DNA from: Enoplolaimus lenunculus
Lineage: Eukaryota; Nematoda; Enoplea; Enoplida; Thoracostomopsidae
Assembly: GCA_030248215.1 (NCBI GenBank)
Contig: JASANG010003808.1
Coordinates: 119,432 to 183,431, forward strand
Direction of reading: 5' to 3'
Length of the DNA stretch: 64,000 nt
The position numbers and the translations under genes were made by a program. This document shows, in pieces, positions 13,701 through 28,700 of this stretch (position 1 is the first letter of the stretch; every line of letters begins with the position of its first letter). The notes under the pieces were generated by a model. That model was not told where the DNA came from and did no database searches. It saw only the letters and a program-made list of their open reading frames with translations.

Positions 13701-16700
13701 GGCTTCGGGTTTTCAAGCAGATACAGCAACGTAAGTTAATATTTTGCAGTGTTTATTTATCTTTAGAAGCTTTATGCATCAGTCAATGGCGCATTGTTGT
13801 CATAATAATCTAAGAATTTTGTACTATCAGTCGATAATGCTTCCTTGAATCAATCGGCTATTTTTTGTTTGATAACAATAAAGCTGTACGGTAATTTGAG
13901 TGTGATAGTATAGGCATTATATTGGGTTAAACTTAGTTCTCTTATACATGTCGAACGTTGCTTTGCTTGCGACTTGCGTCAAGATGGGAACAGAGCTAAG
14001 TCTTGTTCTAAACCTAAGCGTAAAGGTAGAAGTAGTGCGTAAGAGTCCAAGAGCTTGCAACGTACCTCTTTGTGCATGTATATGATGTGCCATTCATGGG
14101 AACTGGGGTAGTTTGTGCATATCAGCTTCACTGCGCGTTAATTTTTGCAAGATATCTATTCGTATGCTGTTGAATCTTAGAGTAGCATGTGTAGTGCCAA
14201 AATATTGTAATATATACTTTATCTACGCAAGAATGCAACCACCACAAATGCGAAATCCTTTAAAAACGCAACGTGTGCTGGGTGCATTCTTTTCGGCACA
14301 GAATATACGACCCTGTTGCATACCCTTGCTAAGCAGTATTAACTGCAGACTCTTGGTTATATTACGTAATATGCCCCAAATGCTGTAGTGCTTGCGTCAG
14401 TGAACTAGTATCATCCGTGAACGTAACGTTCTTCCAGTTGATCAATCAAGTGCCAAAACAAGTCGAAATAAATTTCGAACGTTGGTGTCGTCATACATCG
14501 GTATTGTACATTTTTATACTACGCGGTGTATTCCATTGAAATTGAGTTGCTTTACTATTATATTTTCAAACCTCTTTGCTTTTCGGGAAAACCATTATTT
14601 TTATTGATATCAAATCTGACTTGAAATTTAGATGCGCAGTTATCGCCAAAAGTAATATCGTTTTGTATTAGACATCGGTATTTGGCTGCAATTTTTCGTC
14701 CTTAATTTCACTAACAAGCTGAGTTTTACTGCTTTCAAATCAAGTTTTCGACCACTATCACCGAGCGTATGAAAATGAAGATACATGTGGTCAATTCCAT
14801 GACCATACACTGAAATCAACGCGTGGTACTAGAATCGAAACATCGATTAAACCTTGGTCTCATATTCTAGTTAGCTACAGTGTATGCTACCAGGGTGCAA
14901 CCGGAATTACAATTTACCGGAACCGGAACCGGAATTTGAAAATTTTACCGGAACCGGGACCGGAAAGTGAAAAACGCATTTCACCAAAAATTTCATTTTA
15001 ATCGTATTTTTTGCTCTATTATTTGTGAAATAACCTTAGTCGAACATAGGTATTTATTTTATTTGTTGTATTTTAGATTTTCATCATCGACTGAAGTGAA
15101 ATCCACCATCAATGGCTTATATTTGGAGTACAATTGGCTTTCAAAAGAGATTCTTAAAAATTAGCAAAGTTAAGAAAACGGCCAAATTATAATACCGGAA
15201 TTTTTAAATCCGGTAAAAATTTACCGGAACCGGAACCGGAAGGTGAAAAAATGCCGGAACCGGAACCGGAATTCCGGTTGCACCCTGTATGCTACTATTA
15301 TACGCTGTTTCATTGTATAGCATTTAAACTTATCAGACGTCAACTTTCTCAGAAAACGGCATTGTGCCGTGAAGCCCGACAAATTATGAGGGCTTCCGCT
15401 CCAGCAAACATTTTTCTGTCACAAAACGTCAAGTAGTAGTTGAAATTCGACTCCGCACAATTCGAACACATAAGCCAGTTCTCAGCAGCCAACTTGTGCT
15501 TGAAATGACAGAAGAATATATAGTTTGAAGTCTGAAACGAATCGTCATATCTGCAAACGTGCTGCTGTTATAATATTAACCAGCGTGCGTGTGTTAACTT
15601 TATGAGATTTGAGGCAGGCGAGCATTTCTACAGCGTTTTAGCCGCTCGCTGAGTTATCCATATCAACAGTAGACTTATAATAGCATAACCGTTTTTGTTG
15701 AAAGACAGAGTAATTATGTACGCAGTATGTTATGTTGGTGGGCGCCGCATTATTGTTTAGCCTATGCATATGAATATCACTAGCGCATAAACTATTACGC
15801 ACTTACCTGTCATATTTTCTTCTATTGGACTTGTTCTGTTGCCCTTAACAGTTGTATAGTCCTGGCCTTTCGCTAATCCAATTTCGAGTGTGGGCGTTTC
15901 AACGGTACACTCGGGTTCACCCGGCCGGCGTTTACGCACAGACTGCAATGCGGACCAATCCACTTTTGTGTCAGTCTTAATAAATATCGCATTGTTCATT
16001 GTTTTACTTTGCACGGTTTTTGTTTTTCAATATAATTTCTGTTTTGTATCCGAACGAACCTACATACTTGATATTAACTAGTAAAAACTATTAATGCAGC
16101 ATTCACAATAATTAATTTCGCTGCGCCATCGGGAACGACATGAGGTATGGTTAACGAGTAACTGGGTGTCAAGACTGATGAAACTTTATTTTATAATTAA
16201 AGCGAGCGTCAGTGTGTTGTTTATAAACACAGCGATATGTTGTATTCCACTTAAATTGGTGTATATACTTTGGAAATGATTATCAACCCTGAAGTTTAAA
16301 AACATACTCTGAATCTGTAGTGAAAAATTATTTCAGTTGATTTGTTTTGCGTTTGCGAACAGTTGCAAGTCCAGGCCAATGTATGGAACACGTAGAACAG
16401 TTTGCGTAAAACAGCCGTTAAACGCATTCCTAAGCCTATATCATAGAAATGAGCTTAATATACCTAAGCATGAGTTTTATATACCTAATCGTAAGCAAAA
16501 AAACTTAAAAGCTTAGGCTTAAATGTATTCCAGTCCTACGGAATAACGTTTCACCCCTGATCTTATCTTACTACATAGGCCCTAATCCAGAACTAACTAA
16601 ATCTGGAATATTCCTAAGCGTAAAGCCTAAGCAAGTATAAAAGCCTACGCAAAAATTGTCTCAAGAAGTCTACGGGGTAGACTCCTGTAATACGTACAGG

Positions 16701-19700
16701 GTAGACTCCTGCAATACATACAGGGTAGACTCCTGTAATACGTATGCTTTATTAGAATATTCCTAAGTTTAAGCTTAAGCAGGTTTTGGGGACACTACGC
16801 TACGGAAATTTTGTTTTATTAGCTCACCCTTCACTTTTTGTGGAGTCAACAAACCTACTCCCGGTATCACGTTTACTACATCGCAGTCTTGCCAAAAAAT
16901 TTGCTCAAGCTTAATCTTTAACTGCTTCGAAAAATGGGCTACACCTCATCCAAAATGGACCAAGGTTTCAAAACGTCGATTCAGTTTTTCATCCTCAGCT
17001 CACAAACTCGGAATGGACTAGGGCTAAAGCTTACTGCTTTCGAAAATCAATTAAAATTAATTACCTATTACTGTGATGTTTTAAAAATTTATTACCTATG
17101 TTACATAATAGGTTTGTTGTATTTTCTAACACGTAGGCCGGCACACGCGATGTTTGTATTTAGTTTGTATATGTGATCTGTGTCTTGGTAAGTGTTGACC
17201 CTACCACCCTAACTCGTGTCGCAAAAAATGTATTATTGTGAATGCCGCATAATTAAAAATAGGGATGTGTCGATTAATCGGCATCGATATCGGTAATAAT
17301 CGGCAGTTTTCGTGAGTATCGGCATCGGCAAAAAATTTCAGTATCGACACATCCCTAATTAAAAACTATATGGCCGGTGTTTAGTTTTGTTTACAACAGC
17401 TTTCACTGCTAAGTTTGTTTCCTTTAAACAAAGGAAAAGCTTTTAAAGTCTTTATTGGAAAAGGTTTTAAAATATTTATTTTTCTGTTAAATTTTTTGTT
17501 TTTTTATTTCGAAATGGTATTGTGGCCTCGTTAGTTTAATGCCAAACAGCATAGCTTTTTAAATTTAATGTGTCACTGGAAACCGTTCCGATGATTTGCC
17601 ATTTTTATTGCATTCACTGTGCTGACAAATTGGGTGCTTACTAAGAACAAACTTTATCACCGAGCGACGATTAGGTGTCACTTAGACTAAAACTATCGAA
17701 TTATGTTTTCTGTTTTCTTGCACTCATAGTTAAACCAATATCAAACAGCGCATTTATATGATAAGTTAGTCGTTTGGGGCCGTTTGAAATTTGTTGGGTT
17801 TGGTGTGAAAAATTGTTGTTTCATTGCGAAAACTTATTTGAAATATTTGTACTGCACAGAAGTTGTTGAAAACATGGCTGTCAGCGGTTCCAACTGGGAC
17901 TAGGAACAGGAAGAGGATGTACATTTTTGGCAAGAATAGGAACTGAAATTTGAAATACTGTTTGTCACCGAATTACTGTTGTACTATTTAGAAAACTAGC
18001 CAAACAGTGTCTTAAGCGAATTTTGCAATTTCATTGTAAAGCTTGGCGAAAAAACATCAGATATCTAATTTAACAGCTTATTAACAAAACTGAACTAATT
18101 GCGAAAACAATCATTTCGAATAACTATTGTTCGAAGCCAAAGTTTCAATGTTTTAATTTTTTACGAATTACTCTCCAGAAAACCGTAAAAATGTTTGTTC
18201 CTGCGTCATTGAAGCAGGAAAAGAAACAAAAAAGAATTGAATTTCTGCAAGAATTCCGGTGGAACCCGGCAGTATGAACATATATTTTTCATATAGAAAC
18301 AAACTTCGATGCCACAAAATGTTGACTACATTTTAATGATGCTGCTGTAATGTATTTTTGTTTCTTTTTTCAGCGTTTAAAATGAGCCCAAGCAAAAAGA
18401 AAGGAAAGACAGAGCGTCGACCTGCAACACAAGATCACCGCCGGACGATGTCTGCTTCTGAGCCACAACAACAGCAGCAGCAGCAGCGAGAACAACAACT
18501 GTCACAACAACAACAACAACAGCACCAACAGCAGCCGCAACAACATGATCAACAACAACAAATCCAACACAGTACACCGGGTAAGTTGTTGCACTGTAAT
18601 TTTGGACAGTTTGTTCTGTTTTCGAAAACACGTAAAGATGCTCGATCTGCAATTCATTAAGAACCAAGGCGAAACTGAAGTTTGTTTGCGACAAAGCTTC
18701 ACGCTTAAGACCGCTGCTAGGGCCCGTGTTTAAGAGATCAACGGTGGACGGTTTGTCTGCGGGACTGCTATGAAATCACCTTAAACTTTTAGGTTAATTT
18801 TGCTTAATTTCAAGCTTAGGTATAGTATTATCCTTATACTTACACTTAGGCTTAGGCTTATACTTAGGAACATGCTTCTTATACTTAGACTTAGGCTTAG
18901 GCTTATACTTAGGAATATGCTTATGCTGCTGTTACGTCGACCTCGATATACATTAGCCGACGTAAGTACAGATTGCAACAATCGATACATTAACAACTTA
19001 ATTATTAGCGTTGCTTTATGGTAGAATTTGTTAGTATGTTGACGTGTTTTTTGTGATGCCTAAGCAAAACTCTGTAGAAAACGAGTGTAGAGCGATAAAT
19101 TTTCATTTTATCGATTACAGTTAATGTTAACAAACAACCGTAGTATAAAGTAAGACTTTATTGGCAAGTGCCTCTCTAGTCTATTGCAGAATATTTACCC
19201 ATTTTTAAGTCATATACACGAATTTAAAATACTGAAAAGGTTTTAATTGTAAGCCAGTATGCATAAATATTAGTCAGTATTGACTAATATTATAATACTA
19301 ATGACTGTCAGTATATAGGCCAGGTTTGTGAATGAGTTTCTTTTGGGTGCTGTCGACAATTATAGTACGGTTTTGTTGGCTTTTTGCAGGTCTCACTCAA
19401 TCTAAGCCGGATGTCGTTCCTGTGCAACATTCAGTAACGTCAACAACTGGTGAGCTCAGACAAAAGAATCGTGTTTTTGTGTGAACGGGTTTTGTTAATT
19501 AATTGTGCTGAAATCTATCAAAAATGTGGACATAGACAGAATTTACGGCAATCGCGACCGCGTTCGCAGTTACAGCAACCATAACCTCGACCACAATCAA
19601 GATTGCATAGTTTTAAATTTTCAATTGCTGGTCGTGCAAACACGGTTACCATCGTGTTTGGTTATCACCGTGTTTTCACTTTGAACTGCGACTGCGAACC

Positions 19701-22700
19701 GCAAATTCAACCGCGATGATAAAACTGCGACCGCAGACAGTCGCCATTGCTGCGTACTTAATTCTATCACTGACTGTACAGTACGGTTGTTTTAATTTAG
19801 CACTGACTTAAAATTGTAGTTCGGCACAAAATAAATTATCGAAAATTGTTTCTTATTCATTTTTTAATAATGTGTGAAATAATTTAGTTCAAATTATCAT
19901 AAATTGTATTAACTTAAGCAAATCGAGCTGTAAGATTTGGCTCATGGTGACTATTTACGGCATTCTGGCGTACTGTAACTTGTTACTTTACTATTCGGCG
20001 TCCATGGACTTCATTGCGAGTATAAGTAGTAATGTGTAAATTTAGATTTTTGCTTCAAAAATATTAGTCGCAAACTATGTTCAGTCACGGACAATATAGT
20101 AGCGTTATAAATAATATTGAGAGTAAAACGTACTAGTTGGCTATATTATAATGTAGCCACAAACGATAACATAATGTACATGGCGTGTTTATAGATGGAA
20201 ATGACCGAAACGAAGTAAGAAGAAGCTCGGCCGTACGTCCAAGATACGGGTACGAGGGAAGTGTGCCGAGAGTTTTAACTCGACAAGACAATGTTCTCTA
20301 TGAGTAAGTACATGGGGGTTTAATATAACAGGCGCGCTTAAGCGAAAAAATAAAGCTTGAATACAGTCGCATTTGGGTGCAAGCTGTTTGAACGCGGCGA
20401 ATTGACGTATTATTTTTGATGTTTATAAACTTTTAAAATGGATTTCTTTTTTTAGTAAGAGGCTTTTAAACACTGTTGAAAAATTTGCGGAATTGATACA
20501 ATTGCAAATTGGATTAGCCGCAGTATTAGGGTGATGTGTTGGATCAAGTACCGATATTAACGTGTTAAATGGCGATTACCTCGATATTAATTTAGAATAC
20601 AGGGTTCTACTGGAATTTCTTTTCATACCGGGATTCCTGCCAAAAAATTCAACTTCTGTTCCGGTGTTGAAAGGCGCAGGAACCAGAATTTGTACGATTT
20701 TGTGGAAAGTTAAAAGAATAAGTTTAAAAGTAACAAAATTGGTTCGCAAATTTTTTGCTGAAGCCCGGTTTCTTTTCACACTTGTGTTTCGTCTGCACAT
20801 TCTTCCAGGGTTTTTTATTGCGCCAAAACTTGCACAACAGCGCTGTGACAGTATTTGTTGCTCAGAAAGAGTATTTTTGACGCAAATTTTTGCACAAGAA
20901 AACTTTTTAAACTGTCTTGACAAATTCGACACGATATCGAATTGCACATATGAAAAAATGACTGAAACGAAGGTGCAATTCCTGTTTCGGTTGCTGTTGC
21001 TGTTGGAGTCTTGTTATATTACGAGGATGTTAATTGCATACAATTACAACATTTCTGTGCCTGATATATTAAGTAGCTTAATAACTGAGTTAATTGCGCA
21101 TTGGTCCTGTCGAATTTTTGGCATAAACTGACCTTACCATTTCAGGGATGGCGGTGGTGGCGTTGAATCGGCTCGTGAAAGTAGGCGTGTGGAGCGACTG
21201 TTCGCCGCTGATTCAGGTATCTTAAAATACCATTTCGTGTTATTATTTTCCTAAGTTTAAACCTAAAGCTAAGACTAATTCCAGTCATTGTGTATGCGTG
21301 GAACTGGAAGGGACGTTTTTGTGAGTGATTTGAATACCGTTTATTGGTGTTTCAAAATAACTTATTTATTATTATTTATTCCATGTTGACTGTTCACATG
21401 TTTTCTCGTAACGAAACTTGAAACATTTTTCGTTCGCGTTTACTTGTTGAATTTCCCGTCACGTATACAGTTCACTTGCATATTATTATTGCAAGAGTGT
21501 TTCGAGATTTTTATGTCTGTTATAAATCATCATCTGCACCTTAGAGAACACGTTACTTTTATGTTATTCCTTCTCGTTCCTTCTCATGTGTGAAGGGTCC
21601 GCCGACAAACCTCTCCCCTTTGCGATATTTTGTCCAGGGTGGTTTTAGAATCTTTTTCAACTAATAACACAAAAAACTTCTCGTTTGAATTTGTTTTTCC
21701 AAATTCCTGTCAACACCCATGCCGTTCGTAATGTATCCTACGTCATTGTTTTTTTATTCAATTTAGATCAATATCATGGTGATGCTGGAGGAACCATTGG
21801 ATTCGTAACTCCTGTTACTGCAATGGCAGGTGGCCGAAGACGCTCAACCGGTGGTGAATTTCGAACGGCAACGGCTGTACGCGCTGAAATTGAAAACTCA
21901 GAGTTACAGCGTGACAAAATAGCTTGCATAGCTACTCGGCCAACAGCCAGTGACTCAACTAAACCAATCATAGATGGGGAGACCGCAACAGCCGATGGTT
22001 CTGTGCGTGTTCCAATAACAAGTTATGCAAATTTCATCGAAGAGCCGCGTAAAAGCGGAAAACCTGGCGACCGCAATCTCCCAGTACTCGTGGTAAGTTT
22101 GAAGCTTTTACTGTCGAATTGCAAAATTGGGCTGTTGTAGACTTCTTCCACACATTTTACACTCAAGCTTCGGATTAAGACTAAGCTGGTGTATGTTAAA
22201 TTTAAGCCTTTGTCTAAGGCTTTCACTAAGCCTATGCTGAAGTCTAAGCCTTAACCTCAAATGTGGTTGGAAAGAAGTATACGAGACACAGCTTTATTAG
22301 AAGAATCTCTCTGTGTTGTGCACTGCAACAAATATGACAATCATCATTGTTGTGTATTCTAGGGGGTTTCCGTAGTCGGTCTTACCTGACGCAAGGAGCT
22401 GGGGGCTGTGTGCAGAGCAAAAAATAAAAAAATTGTAGATTTCAATTAATATTTTTTGCTCTTTGCTCGTTCGCGATGACTATGAGTTTTAAACAGTTTG
22501 AGGATGTTGCTGCACCAGCATTTTGCATGCAAGCCGGGCGTAGCCAGTGGAGACCATGGCCCCTCCAATGACTTTGGAGAATTGATTTCTGTCAATAACT
22601 AACTTTTTTAAGACTATAATAGGCTTCAAAACAAAAGTAATTGACCTGGCCTTCCCTAAACAAGAATCCTGGCTGCGCATTATTTTACTAGAAACTGCGA

Positions 22701-25700
22701 TTATGCAGCAGGACTTTTTGCTACAGATAGTTTATATGTATGCGTGTAGATGTTTCGAGTTTGGCAACCGGGCGGTATTGAAAAGGGTTGTTCAAGACAG
22801 CAAAAAATAACACTGGAACAAAACATACCTTCATCTAATTGCAACAATATATTGTTTCGTGTTAAACATAATTCAACCAGTCGTACTGGGACTACATTTA
22901 TTCAGCGACGCTCAAACACACGTAAGCAATTAGGGTAATATGCAAATTAATTATTAGCCAATTATTCATTTATCGGTTTTGGAGGTTTGTAAGCAATTTA
23001 CTCAGATTCCTCGCACCCAAAACACCTTCAGCCACCCTAATAATTATTGGAATAATTTAAAAAGTCCTAATTTTGCCTTGTCAATTGAGCAAGTATGCAA
23101 ATTAGCTATTAGCTAACTATTCGATAATCGGTTTTAAAGTTTTGTAGACAATTTATTCAGATTCCTCGCACCCGAAAACACACTATTGCTGAAATTTGCT
23201 TGTAACCCTACTAATTGGTGAAATATTGTAATTTAGGCTTACCAATTATGCTTATATGCGAATTATCTATTAGCAAACTACTCAATTATCGGTTTTGGAG
23301 GTTTATAAAAAGTCTATGCAGATTCCTCGAAGCCAACAATTCATTAATGCTAAAATTAGTGAAATAATATAGAAAGTCATAATTTAGGCTTAATTAATTA
23401 TGCAAATTAGCCTGTAGCTAATAAACGACTTAAAATTTTAAAACCCCAATGCAAGGTTAACACCCCCAGATAATTTGCTTTAAAACAAGAAAAAGTTTAT
23501 CAAAATCGGTTCAGCCGTTCATGAGATTCTTTTTGGAAGGACGGACGGACGGATAGACGGACGGACAGACGGACGGACATCCACCTTTCGGCCCCAGAGT
23601 ACAAAACATAAAACGCTTCGCGTAACTCCGAGCTTCGCTCAACCATAGTCTATATGCTTTCCAGTTAGTTCTTCTGACTGCCGTGAACTACAGATGATTG
23701 GCGTTTGGACGTCCATGCCAACTAGGTCAAATAGGTTTTCAGGGCACCACATAGTTATACCTTCACGCTACTGTACCAACTGGCTTACGTCGCGTGCGGT
23801 TTACCTTGCTTGAAAAGCTTTCTTGGCTTATAGACGAAATTCAACACGAAAGTCGGTTGCGCTGTTGGCTTTTATTGCCTATCCTAAAATGAGTCCAATT
23901 TCTTATTTGGAAAGTCCAATTTCTTATTTGGAAAACTCTTTGCAACAATTTTGATCGCGTGTATTGATGCAATAAACGCAAACGTTCATTGATTGCATTT
24001 GCATGCGCTTGCGATAATTTTCATTGTTGAATTAAAACTACATACAGAGTATATTTAAATGAATAGCTGAACACGTACGTATATATCACCTTCAGCGTGC
24101 AATCGGAATTCCGGTTGTGGTAGGCAAATCTGGTGTTTTTGACTATCTGGCTGCCGCATATATTCGGATATATTTTCACCGCATTATTTTTGCGACATTC
24201 CCTTTGTAGATAAATTGGTGCTTCAAAAGCTAAAATTCATCTTATGCGACGAATTTTTTATCTTCCAACTTGTATTCAATAGCGTAGCGATGGAGCAGAA
24301 TAGAGATTTTGCAGAGTTTCATAAACATTTGTGATTTTGCGCAATCGCGGTAATATTTTGAGTGAAATTGTACTGAAAAATGTTCGATGGCAGTCATTTT
24401 TAACTATTCGGACCCAGAAGAAAATTTAGTATATTTTCATTTTTCGTTTTCGTTTCCGATATTTCCTTAATCCGGTTGCACCCTGATTATCATGGCTACA
24501 TGCAGAACCGTAGTACTGACTAAAATCACGGTGCGACCGGATATTAATTTACCGGATACCGGATACGGATATTGAATACCGGAACAGGAACCGGATACCG
24601 GATGTTGTACATGTTAAAATAATTAATTTTTTGCTGTATCCGGTAGGTTTATACCGGAAACCGGAACCGGATACGGAAATCAATTTTTGCCGGATATTAA
24701 TCCGAAACCGGATATCCGGTCGCACCCTGATTGCGTCATACAAAGCATACTAAGCGTCATATATAGCACACTACTCATGGGTGCCCATGGGCTGAAGTGT
24801 ACCTAATATTAAAAGACCTGTTTCCGCTTCTGCGTGTACTAGAATTTAGGTCGTTCAGTGTCAAATTATCCCAAGGTGGAAACGTTGTCAATTGTTAGTT
24901 TTTAAATTTAATCAAAATGAGATGCGTTGCTCAATACAGTATACATTCAATTTAATAAGTATCCAGTAGTGTTTTACGCATATTGTATACACTTATTCTA
25001 AAGCGGGTTGCTGTCTTTCTTATGTGCCATTTTTCCAAGCCGTACAATGTAAACTTGACTTGAGATTTGTATCCAAGAAACGTAAAGCTCTATTCACACG
25101 TGCAAGTTTTTGCTGCGAGAACTGGCAGCTGCAAACTGCATGCAGAACTTGCATTTTTTCATCAGCCAATGAGAAGGCGACTGCAATAAATTCAGTGAAC
25201 TTGCATGGTTATTCACACATGTGAACTAAAGTGCTAGCTATGATTTTTATTAAATTATTTGCAGCTGCAAGTTTTTCGAACGGGATTTTGGACAAAACTT
25301 ACAAGTGTAAGTTTCAGACGCAAGTTCGCGCTGCAAAAACTTGCACGTGTAAATAGGGCTTGGGCAAGGGCTTCTAAAGTGTACTTTGTCGCACATATGC
25401 TTTTTTTTGTTTTCTTAGGAAGCTCACAATGTAACAACAGCCGAAAACTAACCGAATGTCCGTTTTGTTTGTAAAAAATTGTCGGATGGTTGTTAATGAT
25501 TGTAAATAATTAAATAATTGTTTGGCTACTCGTTTCACTTCTTTGCTTCGCACGCTAGTGTTATTTGATTCAAGGTACAACAACGGATCAAGGATTAAGA
25601 CTAAGCCTGTTATTAAGACTATTTTATTTATCCAGTCAATAGCGGCGAGGATAAAGGTAAACAAGTACCATCTTGTTTGTTGTCCTGTGACGAAATCCGT

Positions 25701-28700
25701 GTTAACACATTGTCTGCGTTTGGTTTTTTTAGACTCATCTGTGATCTGGTGACTCTGATTCGTCGAACAACGATAGGACGGTGTCTAAATGCGTCTCGTA
25801 TGTTGTTCGGGTGTTTATTGTTTATTTATTTATTTTGTCATAGTGATCTATTTTATTGTGTAGTACAAACGTTGACCTAGTATTGAATGCAATCGAATCA
25901 GGGTTCTTGTACACCACTTCACGCGTACAGAGTTAGGCCTAGATTCAAGCTTAGGCTTAGGTTTAGTAAGACGCTTATCTAATCCTTTGCGCAAACATAT
26001 ATAAGCGTGATGTCTATAAATTTGATGCCTATACCTAAGCTATAACTTTAAATGTATGTGAAGATGTACAAAAGGCGCGGATCCTTACACACGGGATGCC
26101 AGGATTTTGCGGAATCTGGTGTCAAATTTTAAAATGGCCTTGTATCTGACCGTTGCGGTAGTGTTTCGCTTTGATTGAAGGCATTGTATTTACCAAGAAT
26201 TTAGTTTCCAATGACTTACAAGCGGGGTTGAAAATTTTCTTGTGATGAGGGGCCAAAATTCTTTCAGGAGGGGCTGAGCACCCCCTGGCCCCCCTATGGC
26301 TGTGGGACCGTGCTAGACTTGTCGTGTAGCATCATTTCGCGTAGGCGAAAAATACAGCGTCACCCCCATGAAGAAAAATAGGCAGAAGTTTCTTGGTTTC
26401 ACCTGGCATCAAAAGTTTCCCAATAAAAGGGAAGCTGATAACAGCCTTTGCATGTTTAATATATAATGCAAATGCTGCTACTGACCAAGATGAACTAATT
26501 GCTCGTTTGATTTGTGTGCGTCTAGCACGAATTTAAAATTGAAAAATTAAATTGCTCAAACAAAATTTTGCGGCGTTAACATAACTTAGGAATCCTAATG
26601 TACAGGGGTATTGTTGGTGGAAAGCGCTTTGTTTGCAAGCAACTGCAGTATCACCTTGAGTGATGTAAGTTTTCTCTGATGTTCCTGTCTGGTTTATATT
26701 GCGTACGGGTTTCTGGTCAAAATATGATACGTGTCATTGTCATTGTACGCGTCGAAGTTTTTGCATATTGGACCGTTTCAAGTGTTGACGCGGCTATCTG
26801 CCTGCTTGTGTATGCAAACCTGTTAACTACTAAAGTGTTTATTAGGCTAACAACATTTTCAGATGGCAAACGATAAATGCGGTTACAGTAAACATTCCAA
26901 ATTATTTCGAACTGTGCTTGTATCTGGTTCGTCAGAAATTTAATTCCGGTTTTGAATTTAGTTCTTGTTATAGCTCACTTGGTGAGCATCCGAACAAGAT
27001 GGGGATATGATAAGAGTCTTTGGTTCCTAAATTGAGTCTGAGTCAATAGGAGTTAATTTCCCCCAATTAGAGTCGCCCACGGGTAGAGTCCAAAACTACT
27101 AATTAGTCCATAAACGCCCAATTATCTTAATTATGTTGCACAAATGTTGTAGTCCAAACAACGAGCTGAACGGAAAAATAAATAACATTCCAGAGCCGAG
27201 TAGGTACGGGGTAACCTCTGGATAGGTGAAATATATACATCAGTCACGGCGCAATGTTCTCATTCAGGTCACTACAGTAAACACAAATCAAATGCGAATG
27301 ATGTGTTGAATTTCAAACGCGTCACTATTCACTGGTTTGAAAGGTACAAGATCTATCACCAACCTGGTGATACGCTCTGCGTAGATTAGAAAAAAGATGC
27401 CCCCAGATTGGCAGTAAACCTGATGAGGTAGCGACATCAGTGAGCTATTTGCTTTTGCTTGCCTTGCTCACATTTCACCACGGCCTTCTTGCTTTTTGAG
27501 GGCTGGGCGCGTATTACAACCTGGCGAAATGCAACCACATATGCTGCTGGTTCTAAAAAATTAAAATTGTGTTGCATTTGCATTGCTTGCAGTAATGGTC
27601 ATCATATAGCTTTGCTGTAAGCGTATGCCGAAGCCGAACACTGCGTTTATTGAGTCTTGAAAGTCTTGGTGCTTTTAAGATCATGGGTAGGCTATAGTTA
27701 CATAGCGATAGATAGTATTGTTGTTTTGAATGAAACAATTGTCATTCATTTGCTACAGGATGTTTTGTGCTGCAGATGAAATGTCAGTGAAAAAAACGCA
27801 AGATATTCTTCTTTGAATATGGCTTTGCACCGTTTTAAAGCGTTTGAAATTGACAATCCGAAATTAAAAATTTATATTTGCACTTTTTCTAAATTTATTC
27901 TACGCGTAGTATTTATTTAGAAAAATGATTCAGGCGGCTAAGTTGCAGCAATTTAATCGCTTATTAGCCGATTAGTTTTTGGTACATAACAGCGGCGATA
28001 TAAATGTTACGAAAAATACTGAAACCGAAATCAGACACGAAAAATATTGAATTGTTTTGCACTGGGCAGTTGTAATCCAACTTGTACATTTAATTTTAAT
28101 ATTACGTTTAGTAACATGAACATACACATACGTAGTAAATTTAGTTTAAATCTTGATAAATGTGAGTAAAGATTCTGGCGTTTTTGAAGCGAACGCGTGA
28201 AATCAAGTATTGCGAACAATCACTTGTGATGCCTGAACTGTCGGACACAACTTCCGGCAGACGGTAGCAATACCGAATCTGGGGCTATTACAAAAGTATG
28301 TGCTGAGACATCTGGTCCTCAATGCACCGAAACGTTGCTGTCTGAGCTCTTGTACAATTTTTGCACTTTTAGGCGTAAGCTTAGAAAAATGCTTACCTAT
28401 AACTAAACCTTAACCTTATGGGAAGAATCTATAAGAACTCGGGACGTAGATAAGAGAAGGATATTATATATCTCCTATCGAGATTGCTGGAGACAACATA
28501 AATGCACTTTTAATATGCTTTAGAATAAAACATTCTGAATTGTATGCAGGGTTGGATTTTTTGTGAAAAAATTGAGTCGACCGGAAAAAAACGATTTTTC
28601 CGCTATTTCCGGCAGAAACGGAAAAATTGAAAATCATGTACTAATGCTTCCGCGAGCGCAAAAACGTCGATGGATGATTTGTCTATTGAAGAAATGACGT

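Noticed and set aside
20562..21131. 189-residue plus-strand frame
   Set aside because: It overlaps a degenerate CAGGGTT/CCGG element and an intron of the kinase, with no conserved protein features.
23538..23580. CRISPR-like array from repeated GGAC and flanking units
   Set aside because: Simple microsatellite within an animal mobile element; no spacers.
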